DNA from: Aquimarina sp. U1-2
GTDB taxonomy: Bacteria; Bacteroidota; Bacteroidia; Flavobacteriales; Flavobacteriaceae
DNA length: 64,000 nucleotides
Direction of reading: 5' to 3'
Assembly (NCBI RefSeq): GCF_017897595.1
Contig: NZ_JAGKIK010000002.1
Coordinates: forward strand, 124,001-188,000
In this document: positions 45,455 through 52,426 of the stretch, one piece after another
Numbering within the stretch: the first letter of the stretch is position 1
Layout: each line of letters opens with the position of its first letter
The notes under the pieces: generated by a model
What the model was told of the DNA's origin: nothing
The model's database searches: none
What the model saw: only the letters and a program-made list of their open reading frames with translations
Translations under genes and position numbers: made by a program

Positions 45455-45751
45455 ATGAAGCTTGGAACACTATCCTTATTTGAAAAACGGGGCATCTTCT
45501 TTAAAGAGGAAGTTCACAATTTAGGTTGTGGTATTGAGCTGAATGATCTGCTGGAACTAGAAAAAGTGGATATCATCGAACCAAAGCTTTGGAATCAGCC
45601 AGATCGCATCGAGATCATACCTGTATCAGCTGATGGCAAGACCGATTATGTCACCGGGATTTTTCAAGATAGCGGAATGATGGAAGGGTCTTATGAAGTG
45701 ACCATTTGGTTGCTGTTGGAGGAAGAACCTGAAATAACCTGTGATGACTGA
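45455..45751 (+). CDS. Beta-rich small protein, candidate structural protein 4
   Basis: A 98-aa protein starting MKLGTLSLFEKRGIFFKEE. The C-terminal half (RIEIIPVSADGKTDYVTGI, YEVTIWLLLEEEP) matches the pattern at the end of the protein at 44467. It overlaps the next gene by 8 bp. No family was recognised. Confidence 0.55.
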   Translation: MKLGTLSLFEKRGIFFKEEVHNLGCGIELNDLLELEKVDIIEPKLWNQPDRIEIIPVSADGKTDYVTGIFQDSGMMEGSYEVTIWLLLEEEPEITCDD

Positions 45752-46052
45752 AGAATTTGCCATACGCTATGCCCTTCGAAGGATCCGGGAACGGGGCTAT
45801 TCCAAATGCCGGATAGTACACAGGCAATTACAGATGTTGCCTGAAGAAGAACGAAAAATCGAAGCGTTCAATGAAATCTGGCTATTGATTGAAGCAGATC
45901 AAGGCATTCATATTCGCTCAGACTATGGAGAATACAATGAGTCGAATAAAGGATTATCAGAAAACAGCCAGGAACATGCCGATGAGATCAGTATTCTGAA
46001 TACAACTGAAAACCCTAAAAAGGTCATCTTTTTACAAATTATCATGCAATGA
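45744..46052 (+). CDS. Hypothetical protein, 102 aa
   Basis: A small protein with a basic N-terminal helix (RYALRRIRERGYSKCRIVH), a strand (FNEIWLLIEADQGIHI), a polar loop rich in Asn, Ser and Glu, and a final strand (KKVIFLQIIM). A GTG at 45741 is the alternative start. Its end overlaps the next gene by 4 bp. Confidence 0.55.
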   Translation: MTEEFAIRYALRRIRERGYSKCRIVHRQLQMLPEEERKIEAFNEIWLLIEADQGIHIRSDYGEYNESNKGLSENSQEHADEISILNTTENPKKVIFLQIIMQ

Positions 46053-46963
46053 ACGAAAGTTTCAGACATAGAAAACCCGGATCCGTCCGGTTGACTGATG
46101 AGCAGTATGCCGAGATGGAATCTTTGGGAATTGATAATGAAAGTGCCTATGTGAAATATAAGCTCAACGGAGCAAAAAACCATTTGATGGTACTGCGTAA
46201 CCAGTCAGGAATCGATGAAACTTTGGAGGATAAAGAAATGGCAGAAAACCAGGACACTTCTTTAGGAGTGCCAACAGATAAACCTGCCTCTGCAAATGCT
46301 TTGGCTGACAAGTTATCTATTCAACGGCTTTCATTGGAAAATCAACAGCTTCGGGAAAAACTGGATTCTCTGAGTATGGATAAGCAGCAAACTCTGGATG
46401 GAGTCCATCACCAGGTGAATAATTTGCTGAAAGATGAGCTATTAAAGCGAGATTTTGAATCTCTCAAAAAAGAAAATACCAATCAGCTCAAGCAAATCGA
46501 AAAGTTGGAAAAACAACTGGAAAAATCAGAGGCATCTACCGAAGAAAAGCAGCATGAAATTGAAGAACTCGTCAAGAAACTCAGTCTAGTAGAATTAGGG
46601 AAAGTACTCATCCCCGGAGCGATCAATGGACTGGCCAAGCGCTACCCCAAAGAAATGCATGGGCTGGCTTCTACTTTAGGAGGCCTGAATGGGGAAGAAG
46701 ATAACATATTGCCCCCTTCCGGTCTCAGTGAAGAACAGCAAAACCTGTTGGGTATTTTAGAATATTTCAGGGAGCTCTTTACAGAATCACAATTTGACCA
46801 GATCGTTCAGCTAATCGCCCAGATGGGTGAACAGATCAAAGACGATCAGGAAATCCTGCAAAAGGTCAGTTATTATCTCAGGCAGTTGAATCGTGTCCAA
46901 AAAAGCAGGCAAAACACTCAACCAAAAGAAACACAGCCCGAAACGGAAAATACTACTGAATAA
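46049..46963 (+). CDS. Coiled-coil protein, 304 aa
   Basis: The centre (about residues 90-190) is a long coiled coil with heptads (LSLENQQLREKLDSLSMDK, LKQIEKLEKQLEKSEAS). The N-terminus is polar; the C-terminal third contains helices rich in Leu/Gln (ILEYFRELFTESQFDQIVQL) and a low-complexity Gln/Thr/Glu tail. It is probably a scaffold-like or fibre protein, which is an inference. Its stop touches the next ATG. Confidence 0.65.
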   Translation: MNESFRHRKPGSVRLTDEQYAEMESLGIDNESAYVKYKLNGAKNHLMVLRNQSGIDETLEDKEMAENQDTSLGVPTDKPASANALADKLSIQRLSLENQQLREKLDSLSMDKQQTLDGVHHQVNNLLKDELLKRDFESLKKENTNQLKQIEKLEKQLEKSEASTEEKQHEIEELVKKLSLVELGKVLIPGAINGLAKRYPKEMHGLASTLGGLNGEEDNILPPSGLSEEQQNLLGILEYFRELFTESQFDQIVQLIAQMGEQIKDDQEILQKVSYYLRQLNRVQKSRQNTQPKETQPETENTTE

Positions 46964-47175
46964 TGGAAGAAACATTCAACATCACCGTACAACTCAAAGC
47001 TAAAAACCAGGTAGAAGCCGGCCAGGTAAAAAAAGCCTTTGAGACAATGGTCAAAAATTTTAAAGCTGAAGGGATCATCAAAATGGAGCATATGTTCAAA
47101 ACGGATCCTTTTGTTCGGAACATAGTGAAAATCAAAGTAGGCAAAAATAATGGCAGTACCCGTAGCAGCATATAA
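46963..47175 (+). CDS. Small ferredoxin-like-fold protein, 70 aa
   Basis: A beta-alpha-beta pattern: FNITVQLKAKNQVEAGQVK, a helix, then IKMEHMFKTDPFVRNIVKI. This suggests a small ferredoxin-like fold, but the family is unknown. Its last 26 bp overlap the start of the annexin-like gene in another frame. Confidence 0.5.
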   Translation: MEETFNITVQLKAKNQVEAGQVKKAFETMVKNFKAEGIIKMEHMFKTDPFVRNIVKIKVGKNNGSTRSSI

Positions 47176-47584
47176 AGCAGGACAAATGGCTTGGCAAAAC
47201 CGGTCAAGGATATCGGTCAGTAGCCAGCTCACCACGGTCATTCTGGCGACTGGTGCAGGTGTCGGAGCTTTTCTGGGCATTCGCCTATTGATCAGGAACT
47301 TCAAGAAGGGTGTCCGTGAACAGCAAGCCCTGGTTGAGGGGAACCCTGCCTCATACGCCATTCGTTTAAAAATGGCCTTTGAGAATGATACATGGTTAGG
47401 CTGGGGAACTGATGAAGAGGCAGTATTTATCACATTGGAACTCATCCCTTCTCAATCCATTATGAGGAAGGTACAAAAGGCATACCGTGACCTTTACCAA
47501 AGAAACCTGGCGGCCGATCTCAAAGAAGAATTGACTACCGAAGAATTTACTACTGCCATGCAAATCATTAACAGTAAACCATAA
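47150..47584 (+). CDS. Membrane-anchored protein with one annexin-like repeat
   Basis: A 144-aa protein. A membrane helix (about 28-47, TVILATGAGVGAFLGIRLLI) is followed by a 74-residue region that follows the annexin repeat closely: WGTDEEAVFITL (the G-T-D-E motif at 86-89), then VQKAYRDLYQRNLAADLKEE and the final TTAMQIIN helix. Eukaryotic annexins bind membranes with four such repeats. A single repeat tethered to a membrane is a reduced form, in line with reports of annexin-like bacterial proteins. The calcium site cannot be judged. Confidence 0.65.
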   Translation: MAVPVAAYKAGQMAWQNRSRISVSSQLTTVILATGAGVGAFLGIRLLIRNFKKGVREQQALVEGNPASYAIRLKMAFENDTWLGWGTDEEAVFITLELIPSQSIMRKVQKAYRDLYQRNLAADLKEELTTEEFTTAMQIINSKP

Positions 47585-47589
47585 AACAA

Positions 47590-48609
47590 ATGGCAACACA
47601 AACGATCAAGACAGTGCAGAAAAAACCTCTTTCCGCTGAAGAGAAAAGAAGAGCAGGTCTACGCAAAAAGTATGTGATGTATGGTTTGGGAGCCGGTGTG
47701 CTTCTGGGAGGAGGTTATCTCTTGTATAATTACTTACAAGATAGGGCAGCATTAAACCGCAGTACTCAAACGCCTGTTATTCCGCCCAAAGAAGAAACCA
47801 ATATCATTATTCAGCAGAATAGCAGCAGTTTCCCACTAAAACGCGGGTCAAGAGGCAATTTGATCAGCATGCTACAAAATGCATTGCTTGCTTTTGGAGG
47901 CGAAGCAGCCAATACCATCCGATCTACCAGTATTCGATCTGGAAAGACAGATGGAATATTCGGCCCAGGAACAGAACGTGCTCTAAGAGCTGCAGGGTAC
48001 ACTGCAATAGTCTCAGAGAATGACTTTTCCCGTTTGCTTTCCATTGGAAAAGCAAAAGCAGATAGTGGCCTGGTAGCAAACCAGAGCAATCAGGTAATTG
48101 CCGCAGAGCTTATAAAAGCAGCGAACAGCAGAAATCTGTTTGCTACAATAGCAGGATTGCAAAAGCTTCAGGATGTTAACCAATATATAGCCGTGAGCAA
48201 TTTTTTTAAAGGCATCCGGATTAATGGAATAAGGGTAACCTCCTTGGTCAATGCATTGCTCAGTGTTGCTTTCAAAAGCAATGAATCTGGCAAAGTAAAG
48301 ATTCGAGCAGAGTTCAGGCGGATAGGATTAAAACAAAATTCAAAGGGTGTTTGGTACATCCCAGGACTTGGAGCGATCGCTACCTGGCAGGATTGGAAAG
48401 ACTATCGGGAAGACCGGCAGCTGTTCAATATCGCTATTGCAAGAAGACCTACTATGTTGAAAGCAATGAACGGTGACTCAATCATTCCGGCACTAAACCC
48501 TAATACCGTCATCGGATTTGTAACAGGTGATCATCGGGGCGTCACCCAAATTCTAACCCAAAGTGGGGAAACTGTTTATGCCCCTTCCCAAAACTTAAAA
48601 TTGATATAA
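47590..48609 (+). CDS. Peptidoglycan-binding-domain protein, membrane anchored
   Basis: A 339-aa protein with a membrane helix near residues 30-50 (YGLGAGVLLGGGYLLYNYL), a linker, and a PG-binding type-1 domain (SRGNLISMLQNALLAF, TDGIFGPGTERALRAAGY at about 85-140). The C-terminal half is helical with a terminal small beta module (NTVIGFVTGDHRGVTQIL). It should hold a structure against the cell wall. It begins 6 bp after the annexin-like gene. Confidence 0.75.
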   Translation: MATQTIKTVQKKPLSAEEKRRAGLRKKYVMYGLGAGVLLGGGYLLYNYLQDRAALNRSTQTPVIPPKEETNIIIQQNSSSFPLKRGSRGNLISMLQNALLAFGGEAANTIRSTSIRSGKTDGIFGPGTERALRAAGYTAIVSENDFSRLLSIGKAKADSGLVANQSNQVIAAELIKAANSRNLFATIAGLQKLQDVNQYIAVSNFFKGIRINGIRVTSLVNALLSVAFKSNESGKVKIRAEFRRIGLKQNSKGVWYIPGLGAIATWQDWKDYREDRQLFNIAIARRPTMLKAMNGDSIIPALNPNTVIGFVTGDHRGVTQILTQSGETVYAPSQNLKLI

Positions 48610-48611
48610 TC

Positions 48612-49007
48612 ATGAAACGATGGAAACAATGGTTTACAGACGAACTGACAACAAAATTAAAGAAACTCTGGAGTTACCTGAGCGTCTGGCGGGAACTATC
48701 CTCAATGGCAGTCGGACTATTGCTCTGGATACAAAGTGCTGTTTTCCTGAGATGGATCGACCCTACTGCAGGAACCTATGATGCAGGGATATTTCAGATT
48801 TATCTCTTTGCAATTATCGGACTATTCATTTTACACGGAGTAGTACGCATCCTGATGAAACTCATCTGGCCGACTTCAGATGATTATTTGGATCACGAAT
48901 TTAGAAAAGACTTTAAAACGATAACCCCATGGCAAAAATTAAAACTCTCTACGTTTATCTTCTTTGCTTTTTTGTTTGCAGTAGCACTTTTAGCCAGAAC
49001 GATTTAG
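48612..49007 (+). CDS. Small membrane protein, holin-like by position
   Basis: A 131-aa protein with three hydrophobic segments (MAVGLLLWIQSAVFLRW, IYLFAIIGLFILHGVV, LSTFIFFAFLFAVALLA). It has no enzymatic motif. It lies between a peptidoglycan-binding protein and an amidase-like protein, the place and type expected of a holin. Its end overlaps the next gene by 79 bp in another frame. Confidence 0.55.
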   Translation: MKRWKQWFTDELTTKLKKLWSYLSVWRELSSMAVGLLLWIQSAVFLRWIDPTAGTYDAGIFQIYLFAIIGLFILHGVVRILMKLIWPTSDDYLDHEFRKDFKTITPWQKLKLSTFIFFAFLFAVALLARTI

Positions 49008-49486
49008 GTCAGCCAGCTACACAAAGCAAACGGTTTTGCTTAAAGCAAATCTATGACAGCCAGTTAGGTGTCAGAGAGCAAGGTGGAGCAAACCAAGGCA
49101 AGCAGGTCGAGCAGTATTTAGCTTCGGTCGGTTTTGGTCCGGGCTTCCCATGGTGTGCAGCCTTTGTGAGCTGGTGCTATCAGCAAGCTAATGTAGAAGC
49201 TCCTAAAAGCGCATGGGTGCCGAGCTATGCACAAAAGCAAAGAATAATTTATAAACGAGGAAGGTTCATTAAAGAACTACCGCAACCAGGAGATGTATTT
49301 CTGATTTGGTACCAAAGGCTGAACCGCCCTGCCCATATCGGATTTGTCGATGAATGGAAGCAGGATTGGGTAATTACGGTAGAAGGAAATACAAATGATA
49401 ACGGTTCACGGGAAGGGGACGGTGTTTATCGTAAGAAAAGGCTTAAACGACAAGTCTGGGCTGTGGTGGATTTTATAGGAGAATAA
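48929..49486 (+). CDS. CHAP/NlpC-like peptidoglycan amidase (TIGR02594-type), secreted
   Basis: A 185-aa protein with a signal peptide (MAKIKTLYVYLLCFFVCSST). Catalytic residues are visible: Cys76 in FPWCAAFVSW, His136 in PAHIGFVDEW and Asn154 in VEGNTND. The family is common in phages and secreted lysins and cleaves peptidoglycan peptides. Its first 79 bp, which encode the signal peptide, overlap the membrane protein gene before it. It is probably a lysin. Confidence 0.85.
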   Translation: MAKIKTLYVYLLCFFVCSSTFSQNDLGQPATQSKRFCLKQIYDSQLGVREQGGANQGKQVEQYLASVGFGPGFPWCAAFVSWCYQQANVEAPKSAWVPSYAQKQRIIYKRGRFIKELPQPGDVFLIWYQRLNRPAHIGFVDEWKQDWVITVEGNTNDNGSREGDGVYRKKRLKRQVWAVVDFIGE

Positions 49487-49489
49487 AAA

Positions 49490-50158
49490 ATGCTGAATAA
49501 AACCATAAACATATTGCGAAGCAAAGGTTACAAACTGTATGACCGTCCCTATGAACTCAATATCGTAGCGTACCGTAGCAGATTTGTCCGAAGCAACCGA
49601 TTTGATGACGAGATCCATGTGTTTTATAAAAATGAGCTAGGAAAATGGATCTATCACATCTTTCCTGCCACTACTGATCCTGGTCAATATTGGCTGGATA
49701 ATCCAATGGATCCACAAGGGACCTCTTTTCTGAAAAAAGGACAGTATCAGGATGCCTATGAAATAGGTTATCATCGGGGAATTTATGAGGCTTTGGTTCA
49801 GACCAAAGAGGTTACCGTGATCCGAGACTACGACCGAAAAGGATTATTCAAATGGTTTGAAAGCGGTATAGAAGATACCGGAACTTTTGGAATCAATATC
49901 CACCGCGCACGGAAAACAGGCAATACCAAATCCGTTGACCATTTCTCTGCCGGATGTTTGGTATTTGCCAATGCCGAAGACTTTGAATTGTTTATGAAAT
50001 TGGCAAGGTCACATCAGCAGCGATATGGGAATCGGTTTACGGTGACACTGGTTGATTTTCGGGATGAACGAAGAAGGATATTTCAAAAAGTAGCCTGGAC
50101 ATCACTTATCGCTTCTTCAGTTTTATTGTTTTTGGCGGCCTATCAAAACCAAACCTAA
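49490..50158 (+). CDS. YkuD-like (L,D-transpeptidase-like) protein with C-terminal membrane helix
   Basis: A 222-aa protein. The segment FGINIHRARKTGNT followed by VDHFSAGCLVF has the H-x(n)-S-x-G-C pattern of YkuD L,D-transpeptidases (His138, Ser153, Gly155, Cys156). The C-terminal helix (AWTSLIASSVLLFLAAY) anchors it. It may crosslink or cut peptidoglycan. It directly follows the amidase-like gene, so it belongs to a wall-active set. The exact activity is inferred. Confidence 0.65.
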   Translation: MLNKTINILRSKGYKLYDRPYELNIVAYRSRFVRSNRFDDEIHVFYKNELGKWIYHIFPATTDPGQYWLDNPMDPQGTSFLKKGQYQDAYEIGYHRGIYEALVQTKEVTVIRDYDRKGLFKWFESGIEDTGTFGINIHRARKTGNTKSVDHFSAGCLVFANAEDFELFMKLARSHQQRYGNRFTVTLVDFRDERRRIFQKVAWTSLIASSVLLFLAAYQNQT

Positions 50159-50160
50159 CT

Positions 50161-50385
50161 ATGAAACTATCAAAAAACAGTAAAAAAGCAGGACTGGCTT
50201 TAATGGGCAGTATGGTTGGTTTTCTGACTGCTAAATACCTGAAGACGGAGGAAATCTATCCTTTCATTTTGATAGGTGGTTTTGTTGGGAATTTCATAGG
50301 TGAGGAATACATCCCGGAAGATCAATATTCAACTATTGGCACCAATGGTTTTGAAGGATTCGGACAGTACAGCACATTCAAGTGA
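50161..50385 (+). CDS. Small membrane protein, 74 aa
   Basis: Starts MKLSKNSKKAGLALMGSMVGF and has two short hydrophobic stretches (ALMGSMVGFLTAKYL, FILIGGFVGNFIG), followed by an acidic tail. It begins 3 bp after the YkuD-like gene. The function is unknown. Confidence 0.55.
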   Translation: MKLSKNSKKAGLALMGSMVGFLTAKYLKTEEIYPFILIGGFVGNFIGEEYIPEDQYSTIGTNGFEGFGQYSTFK

Positions 50386-50455
50386 TTTAATGTCCGAAAT
50401 GAGCTGACAGGAGTGGTTGTTGATGTATAGATATACATGAAAAAGAATGCAATTG

Positions 50456-50641
50456 ATGAAAAATAAAAGTAAAAAAGAACGCTTCCGTGAATTCATCTGT
50501 GACCTGGAGAAAATCTCCTTGAAACACGGCATAGCCATTCAAGCCGTAGGTGGGGTGTACATCTTTGATGAACCTACCAAGGTGATTTATGATCCCGACC
50601 ACACCTCTGGGGATTTAATGCCCTATTGGGATGAAGAGTGA
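50456..50641 (+). CDS. Hypothetical protein, 61 aa
   Basis: A small polar protein starting MKNKSKKERFREFICDLEK, with a later strand HGIAIQAVGGVYIFDE. An alternative ATG lies at 50447. No family was recognised. It is 6 bp before the next gene's ATG. Confidence 0.5.
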   Translation: MKNKSKKERFREFICDLEKISLKHGIAIQAVGGVYIFDEPTKVIYDPDHTSGDLMPYWDEE

Positions 50642-50646
50642 CAGTT

Positions 50647-51063
50647 ATGAAAAAGAGACTCTATGCCATCTATGACCAACACGGTAATTTCAGGTTCAAA
50701 AAAGAATTTGATACTAAAGGACAGTTGACGAGATACCTGAATGAACGATATGAAAAGGGTCAGAAATACTATGGCATTGAATTGACAGGCTCAACAGTAA
50801 AACTATCTGAAGCCAACATCAAGAAACTGGAGGCAAGTATTGAAAAGGCGAAAGAATACCTCTATCCACAAGATATTGCAAGTCTGAAGAAGTTGGTCAA
50901 GGTATTGAAGTCACAACCTGCAAGAGAAGGGATGGTATTGGCTTCCTCTCTGGATACAATCGTTCGGGACGTAATCCCTTTGGAAGTATGGAAAGCAATA
51001 GGCGGAAAATACCCAAACCCTAATCAAAACAAAAGCAATGGAGATCAGAAGTGTATATTTTGA
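50647..51063 (+). CDS. Hypothetical protein, 138 aa
   Basis: A soluble helical protein starting MKKRLYAIYDQHGNFRFKK. Its C-terminus (EVWKAIGGKYPNPNQ) is polar. A GTG-type start at 50638 is less likely. Its last 26 bp overlap the next gene. No function can be assigned. Confidence 0.55.
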   Translation: MKKRLYAIYDQHGNFRFKKEFDTKGQLTRYLNERYEKGQKYYGIELTGSTVKLSEANIKKLEASIEKAKEYLYPQDIASLKKLVKVLKSQPAREGMVLASSLDTIVRDVIPLEVWKAIGGKYPNPNQNKSNGDQKCIF

Positions 51064-51262
51064 AGGTGAGCAGCCCCCTGTGAAGATCAAATCATATTAC
51101 AAATATGAGTTGGCTGCCATGTACAATGTTTGTTCAAAAACCTTCTCTGCCTGGATGCATACTTACCTGGAAGAGCTCCAGCAGTTCGGCTATAAAAAGC
51201 ATACGAAACTCCTGCGTCCCGAAGTGGTCAGATTTCTTTTTGATCGGTTGGGAGAGCCTTGA
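51038..51262 (+). CDS. Small HTH-like protein, 74 aa (DUF4248-like)
   Basis: Residues 19-50 (YYKYELAAMYNVCSKTFSAW) have the spacing of a helix-turn-helix, and the C-terminus contains RPEVVRFLFDRLGEP. It resembles small Bacteroides phage/plasmid proteins of the DUF4248 group, a recollection I cannot verify. It ends the 37-51 kb series. Confidence 0.55.
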   Translation: MEIRSVYFEGEQPPVKIKSYYKYELAAMYNVCSKTFSAWMHTYLEELQQFGYKKHTKLLRPEVVRFLFDRLGEP

Positions 51263-51445
51263 TAGTGTTATAAATACTTCATAGAAGTGCTTGTATAGGT
51301 TATTATTTGATATTTATTATAGCAATATTTTCTCAAGCATGGCTCATGTATTTATAAAAAAGACACTATATTGATAATCAATGATGTTAATATCTAAATC
51401 TACCAAGATAAATTTCGATTTATAATATTGTTATCTTTACAGACA

Positions 51446-52426
51446 ATGGCACGAGCAGACTTATTATTAAAATTAGTAAAAGCCGGAACCAACGGAAATC
51501 AGACACTTTTTAAAAAAGTAGTCGAATCTATTATTGCCGAAGAAAAAAGCAAACAACACCATATTGTTGCAGAGCAATTAACTGATTTATTGATTAAGTC
51601 TAAGGAGGCTAAACCGAAGAATTCTTCTAATAATCGTCTGTTAGATGAAAAATTAGATAATTTCCTTTATCGTATTTATCCTCAAAAAACCTTAGAGGAC
51701 GTTATACTAGATTACAATAATTCAAAAGTAATCCAGGATTTAATACAAGAACATCACCGTAGTGATCTTTTAAGATCGTACAATCTAGAACCAAGAAATC
51801 GAATACTGTTAGCAGGGCCTCCAGGAAATGGTAAAACATCATTAGCCGAAGTTATTGCTCAGTCTTTAATGATTCCCTTTTATGTCATTCGTTATGACGG
51901 AATAATTGGAAGCTATTTGGGTGAAACCGCGACAAGATTAAAGGCCATGTTCGATTTTATTCGAACACAAGAATGCGTTTTGTTTTTTGATGAATTCGAT
52001 GCAATTGGAAAAGAAAGAGGGGATATCCACGAAACCGGAGAAATAAAAAGGGTTGTAAGTTCACTTCTACTTCAAATTGATAGATTACCAAGTTATGTGG
52101 TTGTAGTCGCAGCTACTAATCATGCTGAACTTTTGGATAAGGCCGTTTGGAGAAGATTTCAAGTTAGAATGGAATTAAAAGCACCAGATAAAAATATGAT
52201 TGAACTTTGGTTGAAAAAGTTCGAACAACGAGTGAAATATGACTTGCAATATCCGATTTCCAGAATAGCAAGCAAACTTGAAGGACATAACTTTGCAGAA
52301 ATTGAAGAATTTATACTAGATGTAGAACGAAAATACATATTGTCTTTACCAGAAGTTGATGTAAAAAGAGTAGTGGATGAATGTTTGGGGCAGATGGAGC
52401 AGAAATACTCTTTAAACAATGGCTAA
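51446..52426 (+). CDS. AAA ATPase, IetA-like component of an ATPase/subtilisin defence pair
   Basis: A 326-aa AAA protein. Walker A is GPPGNGKTS (Gly124-), Walker B is LFFDEFDAIG (Asp182), and the second region of homology is AATNHAELLDKAVWRRF. An in-frame TTG lies at 51428; the ATG at 51446 is only 7 bp past a TATCTTTA box, so the mRNA may be nearly leaderless. It overlaps the protease gene by 8 bp. AAA ATPase plus S8 protease pairs (IetAS) stabilise Ti plasmids and are reported as anti-phage candidates. Confidence 0.88.
   Translation: MARADLLLKLVKAGTNGNQTLFKKVVESIIAEEKSKQHHIVAEQLTDLLIKSKEAKPKNSSNNRLLDEKLDNFLYRIYPQKTLEDVILDYNNSKVIQDLIQEHHRSDLLRSYNLEPRNRILLAGPPGNGKTSLAEVIAQSLMIPFYVIRYDGIIGSYLGETATRLKAMFDFIRTQECVLFFDEFDAIGKERGDIHETGEIKRVVSSLLLQIDRLPSYVVVVAATNHAELLDKAVWRRFQVRMELKAPDKNMIELWLKKFEQRVKYDLQYPISRIASKLEGHNFAEIEEFILDVERKYILSLPEVDVKRVVDECLGQMEQKYSLNNG

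Noticed and set aside
37085..51262. A tailed prophage
   Set aside because: No terminase, portal, major tail, tape-measure or baseplate protein was recognised.
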